From Mycobacterium sp. ITM-2016-00317 (lineage in GTDB: Bacteria > Actinomycetota > Actinomycetes > Mycobacteriales > Mycobacteriaceae), in NCBI RefSeq assembly GCF_002968295.1, contig NZ_CP134399.1, positions 1,426,001 through 1,490,000 on the forward strand: a stretch of 64,000 bases of DNA. The letters are read 5' to 3'. Position 1 is the stretch's first letter; each line of letters opens with the position of its first letter. A program made the translations under genes and the position numbers. Shown in pieces: positions 38,261 through 46,042 of the stretch. Under the pieces are notes generated by a model, which saw nothing but the letters and a program-made list of their open reading frames with translations, had not been told where the DNA came from and did no database searches.

Positions 38261-39546
38261 CTGCCATTTCGATGCGCGAGGCGCCTTGGCGACTCGGCGC
38301 GGTCGCTGTGGCGTTGCTGTTTGTTGTCGATCCGTTGGGTAACGCGCCGAACGTAATTGCACTATTTGCAGTATTCGTGGCTGCATTCGTAGTCTTCACT
38401 TCGAAGCCCGTAGACGATACGACGAACATAGGGCTGCTCGTGCTCGTAGGCCTGATGCTTGTCATTGCCGCTCTGGAACTACTCCATCCGAATGTGCCTT
38501 CACTGACGGTAGGGTTTCTCGGCTTCCGCAAATCGGCGACCATGTTATTGGGTCTCGCGATCGGGCTGGGGTGGCGCGGATCTCGGCTGTCCGGTCTGCG
38601 GTTGGTGTGGTGGTGTGTGTTCGTTTCCGCATCGGCGTCGCTGTTCGTACACCTTTTCCTGCCGTCGGTTGAGCGATCTGTTGCGCGCGGAGCAGACCGG
38701 TACACGTCACTTCTAAGCGGTGTCGAACGAATGCAAGGGCTCTTTGCCGGGCCGTTTCACGTATCCATGGCAGGGGTCTTCTTGTTCCTGACAGCGTTGG
38801 CACCGCGTGTGGTCATAACCCAGAGATGGGTGCGTATTGCTGCTGCGGTTGTGGGACTATCCTGCATATACCTTTCGCAGGTGCGGACGGGTCTTGTCGC
38901 GCTCGCAATCGGAACTTTGGTCATGATGTTTGTTACCGGGTCCGCCCAACGATGGGCAAAGCGTCTATTGATACTCGCTGCACTGTGCGTGCTTGGAATT
39001 CTCTATTTGAATCCGCTTCGGGAGTATGCCTACCGTTTCACGGCACTTCGCCTTATGTTGGAGGGCGGGTTGTCCGATAGCAGGTTCACCGAGCGATTTG
39101 TGACGTGGTCCGATAGCCTCGATATGATCAGTCGTTCGCCTCTTATGGGGAATGGTTCCGGTTCTTCGGGAGACACCTTGAAGCCATTATTCGCGAGTGG
39201 CGACCACGTAACTAGTCACAACACGTTTCTGAAGTATGCTGTGGAAGGCGGAATCGTACAGGGCCTTTTGTTCGCAGCTTTGTGTTTGTGCTTGCTATTC
39301 GCCGTGCGACCAAAGAACGATCCTACTCGATTCGGGGTTGCGGCAGGAGTCACCTTCCTTGTGTTCGCTTTTGTTGTCGCGGCTCCCGAGTCGATCCCGG
39401 TGTCATTCGGATTGGCAGTCATTGTCGGACTGTGTACCCAGCGTCAACCCGGTACGGCCAACCCGCCCACGGACGCGTTCGGAATGCGATTGCAATTTAA
39501 TCGTACGAACAGTTGGAATGCTGGAGTCGTTGCCGATAAGGCGTGA
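38257..39546 (+). CDS. Wzy-like polysaccharide polymerase (O-antigen ligase/polymerase family)
   Basis: 429 residues from GTG 38257, overlapping the preceding stop. About eleven membrane helices, and a large loop with NGSGSSGDTL ... SHNTFLKYAVEGG near residue 330, the H-N-x-F-L-x(6)-G pattern typical of Wzy_C/WaaL proteins. Wzy joins repeat units in the periplasm. Only one such gene is visible in the locus. Codon use is more A/T-rich than in the carboxylase block. Confidence 0.85.
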   Translation: MTAISMREAPWRLGAVAVALLFVVDPLGNAPNVIALFAVFVAAFVVFTSKPVDDTTNIGLLVLVGLMLVIAALELLHPNVPSLTVGFLGFRKSATMLLGLAIGLGWRGSRLSGLRLVWWCVFVSASASLFVHLFLPSVERSVARGADRYTSLLSGVERMQGLFAGPFHVSMAGVFLFLTALAPRVVITQRWVRIAAAVVGLSCIYLSQVRTGLVALAIGTLVMMFVTGSAQRWAKRLLILAALCVLGILYLNPLREYAYRFTALRLMLEGGLSDSRFTERFVTWSDSLDMISRSPLMGNGSGSSGDTLKPLFASGDHVTSHNTFLKYAVEGGIVQGLLFAALCLCLLFAVRPKNDPTRFGVAAGVTFLVFAFVVAAPESIPVSFGLAVIVGLCTQRQPGTANPPTDAFGMRLQFNRTNSWNAGVVADKA

Positions 39547-39561
39547 ACTCACCCCGAGCGT

Positions 39562-40671
39562 TTGAGCGTAGATCGGAGAAATGTGCCCTCAGTTGCGATT
39601 ATTGGGACCCGCGGCTATCCAAGTTATTACGGAGGTTTCGAAACCGCCGTGCGGAAACTAGCGCCAGCATTATGCGACATGGGGTGGGACGTCACAGTTT
39701 ATGGCAGGTCGGCGAGTCGTCCGACGGTGGACACGGGGGACACGCGCGTCGCGCGTCCCACAACTCGGGGTCTCGAGACAAAGAGCCTGAGTACACTCTC
39801 GTACGGCCTGACAGCGTCCCTAGACGCAGCACGGAAGCGTCCCGACGTCGCACTTGTGATGAATGTGGCTAATGGATTTTTCTTACCCTTATTGGAGGCC
39901 CGGGGAATCCCCACTTTGGTCAATGTGGACGGTATTGAGTGGGAAAGAGCGAAATGGAATGGCGCTGCCAAGAGGGTGTTCAAAGCGGGCGCTAAGTGCA
40001 CCGCACGCTTTGCGTCTTCGTTAGTCTTCGATGCACGCGCAATCGAGGATTACTGGCGGATCCACTTCCGTGCTCATGGGCACTTCATTCCGTACGGCGG
40101 TGATGTGCCGCCACCGTCCGAGGTCCCCGATGGGTTGAATCATCGAGGGTATGTACTGATGGTGGCCCGGTTCGTTCCAGAAAACACAGTGCCGGAGTTT
40201 TTTGAAGCCGTCCCACGGGTGGCGGAGCAATACCCTGTCGTCATTGTTGGCAGTTCGGGTTACGGCGGCGAATTTGATAGAGCTGCGCAGGCCCTGGCCG
40301 ACCGGTGTTCGGCTGTGAAGTGGCTCGGCCACGTCAGCGACGATTCGTTGCTCCTAGCTCTCTGGCAGCACGCTGGCGCTTACTTCCACGGCCACAGTGT
40401 CGGTGGGACAAATCCTGCGTTGGTCCAGGCCATGGCCGCAGGAGCGCCGGTAGTTGCGCGAGACACGGTCTACAACCGCGAGGTACTCGGAGAAGCGGGT
40501 CTGTTCGTCGAGCCAAACGCCGTCTCTATACGTGACGGGTTGCTCAAGTTGATGAGCCACGAGGAGGAGAAAGAGCGGGCCTCGCTGGCGAACGCGCAAC
40601 GGGCGGAGGCACTTTACTCATGGGACACCATCTGCCGGGATTACGAGCGTGCACTCCGTCAACTGATTTAG
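39562..40671 (+). CDS. Glycosyltransferase with DUF1972 N-domain (rhamnosyltransferase-like)
   Basis: 369 residues from TTG 39562; a GTG at 39583 preceded by GGAGAA is an equally good start. The N-terminus VAIIGTRGYPSYYGGFETAVRKLAP is the DUF1972 signature, found in enzymes that add the second sugar of capsule repeat units, often rhamnose (landmarks GTRGYPSYYGG, FETAVRKL). The C-domain is GT4: YVLMVARFVPENTVPEFFEA, VVIVGSSGYGGEF, GAYFHGHSVGGTNPALVQAM. Sugar specificity is not readable. Confidence 0.86.
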   Translation: MSVDRRNVPSVAIIGTRGYPSYYGGFETAVRKLAPALCDMGWDVTVYGRSASRPTVDTGDTRVARPTTRGLETKSLSTLSYGLTASLDAARKRPDVALVMNVANGFFLPLLEARGIPTLVNVDGIEWERAKWNGAAKRVFKAGAKCTARFASSLVFDARAIEDYWRIHFRAHGHFIPYGGDVPPPSEVPDGLNHRGYVLMVARFVPENTVPEFFEAVPRVAEQYPVVIVGSSGYGGEFDRAAQALADRCSAVKWLGHVSDDSLLLALWQHAGAYFHGHSVGGTNPALVQAMAAGAPVVARDTVYNREVLGEAGLFVEPNAVSIRDGLLKLMSHEEEKERASLANAQRAEALYSWDTICRDYERALRQLI

Positions 40672-41277
40672 CTGTACTGATTACGTTCTCGGGCTCGGTG
40701 TCCCTGGTCCGTTCGGCCTCGTTGGCTTACATACCGTCGTACTGCGTCAGCGCTAGCGATGCGCGTCGATTCCGCCGGCTCCAAGTGCTGGCAAACTTCG
40801 GCTAATTTCTGCCCGGCTCCAAGGAGTGTGTTGCCCTCGGCGCGCTTGCGGATGATCTGCCCCGCGCATGCCGGCAGCGTTAGTCCGATGCCAAGCCGGT
40901 TGTCGATTCTTCTGCCCGAACACTCGGGCGACAGAGTCCCGTAACGATTGGAGCACCACAGGGGCTCACCCGACGGGCCCGAGACGGACAGTCCCCAAGG
41001 ATCTGTAATACGCTCGGCTGGGCACTATGCGTCGACAGATAGAAGAGAGGTCTGTGGGCGAGATGGCCGGTGCCGACGTAGTGATTCGGGTCGGCTCGAA
41101 TGATGCGGCGGCCACGCTAATAGGGCTGAAGGGGGCAAGTCCGATTGTCGAGCTGCTACGGGGGGTGTGCTTGACGATTCATTGTCGACACGGACGACCA
41201 CTAGCGCCGCGCGGGGAGCAAGCTAAGTGCAGGGGTGATCGAATATCAACGACGGTGCTGAGACCGGTGGCGCACGC
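40672..41277. other. 606-base stretch without an intact gene; contains an IS3 end relic
   Basis: Separates the DUF1972 glycosyltransferase from the flippase. Its middle (40745-40975) is an IS3-family left-end relic, annotated separately. The part 41000-41277 holds a short plus-strand frame (41027-41281) that overlaps the flippase start and has no recognisable sequence. I see no other gene. Confidence 0.6.
40745..40975 (-). mobile_element. Decayed end of an IS3-family element (start of orfA)
   Basis: Read on the minus strand, GGTGAGCCCC-TGTGGTG-CTCCA and the following 180 bases align with the terminal repeat and first part of orfA of the IS3 element at 61194-63864, including GCAGATCATCCGCAAGCGC and GGGCAACA. 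Start codon context and frame are lost. It shows that an IS3 copy or a one-ended remnant once sat beside the wzx gene. Confidence 0.65.
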
Positions 41278-42702
41278 ATGAGGCTCTCGACCACCGCGCG
41301 ATTGGCCATGCTATGGACGAGCATGAGCCGGGTCGGCATCCAAGGCCTGCAACTCATTACATTTGTCATTGCGGCGCGGTGGCTTTCGCCAGCCGATTAC
41401 GGTACTTACGCGATTGTAGCGATCGTGGTGACGCTGTCGACACTCGTCAACGATTTCGGCCTCCAATCGGCTCTAGTTCACGATGCGAACCCGTCGGCTT
41501 CGCGTTTTGCGAGCGCATTCTGGCTTAATGCGGCTGTCGGCGTCACGTCCGCGGGAATGATCGCGGCCGTCGCCTACCCTGCCCAGTTGATACTTGAATA
41601 TAAGGACCTAGCGGTTGCGTTGGCCGTGGCTGGCAGCTCGTTTGCGCTATCCATCACTGTTGTCCCAGTTGCATTGCTGCAGAGACGCCTTCAGCTAGGT
41701 CGCCTCGCTGCCATCGAATTCACTGCCAATCTAGCCGGTGCGATGGCCTCAATCTACCTCGCTTGGCTAGGTCTCGGGGTAATCAGCCTGTCCATAGGTC
41801 CGGTTGTGACTGCATTACTGATGTCGTTTGCGCTAGCTGTTGCGACGCGGTATGTCCCTACGGCGAGACCGACCATTGGAGACGTTCGCGCACTGTGGGG
41901 ATTTAGCGGTTCGATACTAGCGTTCAATGTGACGAATTATCTAACGAAGAACTTTGACATTCTTGTCCTGACCGTGGTCAGCACTCCCCAACAGGTGGGT
42001 ATCTACTCACGCGCTTATTCCATATTCTCAGCACCGTTGACTCAGGTCGGCGCAGTCGTCGGGAGAGTCCTATTCCCGATGCTCGCTCAAGTACGGGATG
42101 ATACTGCCGCACTGAGGGATCGATGGCTGAGGACCACATTTGCGAGCACGGCAATATTTTTGCCGGTCTCGATTGCGTTCGCGGTTACGTCGCCGTACGT
42201 CATCGGCATTTTGTTCGAACCTCGGTGGCAGCCAATGGCGCTGATCGTCTCAATTCTCTGTATCGGCGGGCCTGTTCGGCTGGTTACTAGTGCATTGGGA
42301 TACTTATACCAAGCGACGGGACACACCAAAGAGCTGTTTCGCGTCACTTTAGCTGCCACGGCGGCTCTCACGGTCGGGGTTCTCGCGGGAGCAGCGTGGG
42401 GTCCGATTGGCATCGCCTGGGGTGTGGCTATTGCTACCAATGTCCAAGCCTATGTCCCGTTGTCGGTGGGACTTCGATTCATCAATATGACTGTGCGGAA
42501 TCTTCTCTTCGAGTTTAGGTGGCTTGTCGTTGCTGGTGTAGTGCAGCTGCTAGTGATGGGTGGGATCCGGCTGGGCGGCGGTTTTGGGTCTGATTGGGCT
42601 TCGCTGCTAGGTTCGCTGGCACTAGGCTTGGCGAGCTACGGGGTAACCGCCTGGATACTTGATCGCCGCTTTTTTGGCAGGCTTGTTGGCAGGGCTGTAT
42701 GA
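41278..42702 (+). CDS. Wzx-like polysaccharide flippase, copy 1
   Basis: 474 residues, about 12-14 membrane helices. The start TARLAMLWTSMSRVGIQGLQLITFVIAARWLSPADYGTYAI is typical of the MOP/PST exporter family (Polysacc_synt_3; landmark ARWLSPADYGTYAI), followed by NDFGLQSALVHD, NYLTKNFDILVLTVVSTPQQVGIYSRAY. It should flip undecaprenyl-linked repeat units outward for Wzy. Closely follows the GT-Wzy-GT block in the same direction. A second, unrelated flippase lies at 50892 on the other strand. Confidence 0.88.
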   Translation: MRLSTTARLAMLWTSMSRVGIQGLQLITFVIAARWLSPADYGTYAIVAIVVTLSTLVNDFGLQSALVHDANPSASRFASAFWLNAAVGVTSAGMIAAVAYPAQLILEYKDLAVALAVAGSSFALSITVVPVALLQRRLQLGRLAAIEFTANLAGAMASIYLAWLGLGVISLSIGPVVTALLMSFALAVATRYVPTARPTIGDVRALWGFSGSILAFNVTNYLTKNFDILVLTVVSTPQQVGIYSRAYSIFSAPLTQVGAVVGRVLFPMLAQVRDDTAALRDRWLRTTFASTAIFLPVSIAFAVTSPYVIGILFEPRWQPMALIVSILCIGGPVRLVTSALGYLYQATGHTKELFRVTLAATAALTVGVLAGAAWGPIGIAWGVAIATNVQAYVPLSVGLRFINMTVRNLLFEFRWLVVAGVVQLLVMGGIRLGGGFGSDWASLLGSLALGLASYGVTAWILDRRFFGRLVGRAV

Positions 42703-43088
42703 CCTTTTGCTCTGCCAACGTGTGGGATAAATACCGCGATCGCAGTGATATTTGCAGTGGAACCCACGTGAATTGGCTCGATGCAGCCGGGCGGAACCGT
42801 GGAGTTGAAAGTTCTTGGTTCAGCCAATGATCTCTTCTCGAAACCATGCAGCGAAAGTGTATTTAAATTCAGGGTCTGGTCGATTGGGGAGCTGGATAGG
42901 CTGTTTGGGCATTGTGCAGGGTCGTTCAAATTAGCCGCCTAAGAATAGGCCAATCGGGCATGTGGAAGACTTCTCCGATGGCGATGAAGTCAACTCGCAC
43001 GGCAAGGTCGCTATCCAGGATCTAGCACTCCGGTATCCTGAAGGCGGCGACTGATATCGAAGAATAGCGGTGTCGTTATTCTGATTGG
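42703..43088. other. 386-base stretch between convergent genes, nothing recognised
   Basis: Short frames on the minus strand (42515-42929) are antisense to the end of wzx or lack protein-like sequence. A/T content is higher than in the flanking genes. No repeat, hairpin or IS end is evident. Confidence 0.5.
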
Positions 43089-43982
43089 TCAGGTCGCAAT
43101 CGCCTGTACGATGCGTTGGCGGGAGACGGTGTCGTACGTTGAGGCAATCTGGTCATCATTTCTGGATTGATGGATGTTTGCAATATAGAGCCCCTCGCTC
43201 TGACTGTTCGGTATTAAAGGAAACTCGAGTGGGCAGCGAAATACTTGTTGTGTAGGGATGCCCGCCTTGACGCTGATGTGGTGGAGCCAGATGTCATCGG
43301 CGCTCGGCGCTCGCTCCAAGAATTGAGTCCCAGCGCTTCGCAGGGCTGCTTGCATCTCAAGTGGATAGGCCAGCCCCGACACTCCGGTAGGAAAGTGGGC
43401 AAAACTAGCCCTAGAAGTCCAGCACTCCTTCCAATCTTTGTACGGCGCAAACGACCCGTCCATTTTCAGTCCGACAGTGTGGGCCCGATAGGCAGTCAAA
43501 GTCGCTGGCTGCGCGCGGCCCAAGAGACGTTTGAGCCAATATCGTGGCACGATCACATCGTCGTCCGCTGTCACGAGGGTGGGCGCTGACGCCGGACCAC
43601 ATCCGCCAGAACTGACGTAGGGCCAGTATTTGGTATGGGGACCGAAGTTACTGGTCAGTCGAACTTCCAATCCCCTTGCCTGCAGCCGAGACAGGGTCGA
43701 TGGCAAATGAGCGAATGCGTCTGGGTCATCGAGCCACAGGATCATCCGTCGCGGTAGCACGTCGCCGCGACCGATCGACTCGAGTGCCAGGTGCACCGAC
43801 TTGATCCGATTGCCGTGTGTAGTCATGGAAACGTCAGCGGGCGCACTTCCGAGGAGGGGCGCCTCGGGTGAGGCATTTGCCCGTTCCAGAAGCGCGATGT
43901 CCTCGTATAGGTGTCGACCCGCGTGCAGATGGTATGCCTTCCGAACCGTTCTCGGAATGACTGGACGCGCGATGCCGGCCAT
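43089..43982 (-). CDS. Putative glycosyltransferase
   Basis: 297 residues from ATG 43982, which has GGAAG about 10 bases upstream; a start at 44018 would overlap the acyltransferase relic. The pattern SVHLALESIGRGDVLPRRMILWLDDP, then RLQARGLEVRLTSNFGPHTKYWPYV and LVTADDDVIVPRYWLKRLL near residue 143 (a DDD metal-binding site) fits a GT-A type transferase as found in capsule clusters (landmarks MILWLDDP, TADDDVIVPRYWL). The acceptor is unknown. On the opposite strand to the first glycosyltransferase block. Confidence 0.7.
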   Translation of the reverse strand: MAGIARPVIPRTVRKAYHLHAGRHLYEDIALLERANASPEAPLLGSAPADVSMTTHGNRIKSVHLALESIGRGDVLPRRMILWLDDPDAFAHLPSTLSRLQARGLEVRLTSNFGPHTKYWPYVSSGGCGPASAPTLVTADDDVIVPRYWLKRLLGRAQPATLTAYRAHTVGLKMDGSFAPYKDWKECWTSRASFAHFPTGVSGLAYPLEMQAALRSAGTQFLERAPSADDIWLHHISVKAGIPTQQVFRCPLEFPLIPNSQSEGLYIANIHQSRNDDQIASTYDTVSRQRIVQAIAT

Positions 43983-43989
43983 AGGTCGG

Positions 43990-44406
43990 CTACTTCCGAG
44001 TTCTATTGCGGTTGGCAAGGTGCGGGGAGGTCCACTGAGTATCGACGGCTAGCTGATGGGATCTAAGCGGCAATAGGACGAGCGTCGAAACGAAGTAGGT
44101 GAGAAGCGGAACCACGTTGGCGGCAGGAATGATCCGTCGCGCGCGAACCCAGTAGAAATGCCTGAATGACAGGTTGCCTGCTAGTTCCGATCGGACCAGG
44201 TTTCCGGTGATCAGGATCCCTGAAATCGCGAAGAACACGTCGAGGCCAATGAGGCCCCCACCTGGCCAGCCCCGTAGCTGATTTGCGAAGACCGTGAGAA
44301 GAGCGACCATCCTTCGACCCTGAATGTCGAGTCGCTGATTGGGACGTGCCGGATGGCGCCTTGGACGGCGTGAGTGCCGCAAAAACCAGCCCAACGCTGA
44401 AGTCAT
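43990..44406 (-). pseudogene. N-terminal fragment of an acyltransferase 3 gene
   Basis: 138 codons encode only the first three helices of an OafA-type acyltransferase: NQRLDIQGRRMVALLTVFAN, GLIGLDVFFAISGILITGNL, HFYWVRARRIIPAANV, then the sequence leaves the family at about 44035 (after SHQLAVDTQW). The active-site pattern is altered (RRMVALLTVFANQL in place of LRAVAVL..HH). A separate 44-codon piece of a similar gene lies at 45911. Both are truncation debris. Confidence 0.8.
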
Positions 44407-44744
44407 AGATTAGCTCCCCCCGTAGCTGAAACAGATACTAGCGGGAGAACTGGCAAACCGCGAGTAGGGCGCCGATTGGCGCTCTTTTCAGCGCTTTAGG
44501 GGCGTGCGCTCCTGCAGAGCTAACGTCGCTGACGGTCCCGACCCGGGCGCAGGCCACTGTTAAGCGACGTCCGTCGGGGAGGTGGTCTCGGTGGTTCTTT
44601 CTCGTGGTGAACGGCGATTGAAAGTTCAGCGCGCATTACACAGCTGAGTGGAGTGTCGTAACGAAGCACCCTGCTGGTGGTCCCTCGTCCGAGCTCGGCG
44701 AGGCGGGCGGATGAATCTGCGGTCGATCAGTCCCGTCTTGTGGA

Positions 44745-45420
44745 GGCGACGCTGGCTGGATCCATGAAAAGTATCTCGTGGCGGTACTGTCGCAAGAGGT
44801 TGCGGCTCGCGAAGCCTCTGGCGCGGCGACCCGCATCCGCTCGGCCGGGTTGCCGACCCGAAAGTCGTTAGAAGACTTCAACTTCGATCATCAACCGGCG
44901 GTCAGCGAGGACTGATCGCCCACCTGGGCACTGGGCCGCGTTCCTAGCTAAGGCATCCAACGTCGTGCAGCTCGGGCCGCCCGAACCGGCAAGACCCACC
45001 TCGCGATCGGACTGGCGGGTCAAGGCGCCCAGACCGGTCATCGCATCGCGTTCGCCACCGCGGTGGATTGGGTCGCCCGCCTCAGAGCCGCCCACAACGC
45101 CGGCAGAGTCCCCCCGAACTGGTCAAGCTGCGGCGCACCAGTCTGCTTGTCGTGGACGAGGTCGGCTACATCCCGTACGAGCAGGATGCCGCGAACCTCT
45201 TCTATTGGTATCCAACCGCTACTAACACGCCTCGCTGATCCTGAACTCGAACCTGACGTCTGCCTGCTAGGGCGACGTGCTCGGAGATCATGTGTTCGCC
45301 GCTGCGATGATCGACCGCATCGTTCACCACCCGAAGGCCTGACTCTGAAAGGCCCAGCTATGTGCTCAAATACTCCGGAATTAACGCACTGCCCTCCGCC
45401 AGAGCCGACAACACGGCACA
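44745..45420 (+). pseudogene. Decayed istB ATPase gene of an IS21-family element
   Basis: Translated in pieces from several frames: YLVAVLSQEVAAREASGAAT, LPTRKSLEDFNFDHQPAV, then LGPPGTGKTHLAIGLAGQ-like Walker A with a broken P-loop start, HRIAFATAVDWVARLRAAHNAG, SLLVVDEVGYIPYEQDAANLFY (Walker B), and AAMIDRIVHHPE at the end. At least three frameshifts separate these blocks. The partner istA is not visible. Confidence 0.8.
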
Positions 45421-45433
45421 GTAGGCCACGACC

Positions 45434-45480
45434 ACGTGGCCTACTTTCACCGTCGGTTCTGGCCTACTTTTCAACCGTCG
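45434..45480 (+). repeat. IS21-type end motif (copy 1 of 2)
   Basis: The pattern GTGGCCTACTTT-x-CCGTCG followed by CTGGCCTACTTTTCAACCG lies just past the istB relic. The same pair, with changes, recurs at 49202-49246. It probably marks the downstream end of an IS21-family element. Confidence 0.5.
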
Positions 45481-45501
45481 TCACCACTCGCGTTTACTTT
45501 C

Positions 45502-45538
45502 GTCCCTGGCCCGATCGTCTGCCGACCGGGCCAGGGAC
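45502..45538. terminator. 12-bp stem hairpin beside the tRNA relic
   Basis: GTCCCTGGCCCG (45502-45513) pairs perfectly with CGGGCCAGGGAC (45527-45538), loop of 13 bases. On the minus strand it follows the tRNA 3' relic by about 8 bases, as a tRNA terminator would. Confidence 0.55.
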
Positions 45539-45545
45539 CCATCCT

Positions 45546-45590
45546 GCTCCTCTGGCTCGACTCGAACCAGCAACCTTTCGATTGGATGTG
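45546..45590 (-). tRNA. 3' end of a tRNA gene (relic, tRNA-Asn-like)
   Basis: Minus-strand sequence AAGGTTGCTGGTTCGAGTCG continues with AGCCAGAGGAGCA. It has a variable-loop-like AAGGT, T stem GCTGG, T loop TTCGAGT, a T-stem 3' arm with one mismatch, and a 7-base acceptor 3' arm plus discriminator. No matching 5' half is seen upstream, so it is a partial gene. The pattern is close to the 3' half of mycobacterial tRNA-Asn as I remember it. 3' tRNA fragments are the usual leftovers of tRNA-targeting integrative elements. Confidence 0.45.
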
Positions 45591-45910
45591 ACACGGTCTT
45601 CGACATCAATGGGCACGGCCTTTCCCACCGCCGGCGGACTCCAGGACTAACAAAGATGACTGCACGATCGAACGCCATCCACTTTGCTCAGCCACGCGCA
45701 GAAACCGTCACAAGTCTTGCAAAAACCATCCATCCTCGTCCATTGCCATCACACTTGCCCAAACGTAGAGGTTCGCGCGGAACAGGCATGATCGGACGAT
45801 CACCGGCAAGACTGGGTTGATCGCTGATCAGTCTTCGACTGGTGCAGGTATAACGGCGCGTCAGCCAAACCTACACACGACGGCGGTAGCGGCGCGCGCA
45901 ATCTGGCCAG

Positions 45911-46042
45911 CGCCTCGACATTCAGGGCTTGCGGATGGTCGCGGTACTCACCGTTTTCGCGAACCACCTGTGGGGCTCGCCGCACGGAGGGGCGCTAGCG
46001 GAGCGCCTCACCGAGCAAGTTCCGGTCACCGAGGGGCACTGA
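45911..46042 (+). pseudogene. Short acyltransferase 3 fragment
   Basis: Frame starting CGC 45911 reads RLDIQGLRMVAVLTVFANHL and WGSPHGGAL, the conserved N-terminus of OafA-type acyltransferases, then loses similarity and ends at TGA 46040-46042. Its 3' end overlaps the end of the intact acyltransferase at 46026 on the other strand. It resembles the relic at 43990 (same MVA.LTVFAN), so both may come from one gene split by rearrangement. Confidence 0.7.

Larger units (their letters stand above)
44407..46025. other. 1.6-kb IS and tRNA debris field without intact genes
   Basis: Contains, in order: about 340 bases with nothing recognised, an istB (IS21) relic, IS21-type end motifs, a terminator-like hairpin, a tRNA 3'-end relic, about 320 bases with nothing recognised, and an acyltransferase fragment. 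Each recognised piece is listed separately. Confidence 0.7.

Noticed and set aside
41027..41281. 84-codon frame before the wzx gene
   Set aside because: No recognisable sequence and it overlaps the flippase start in another frame.
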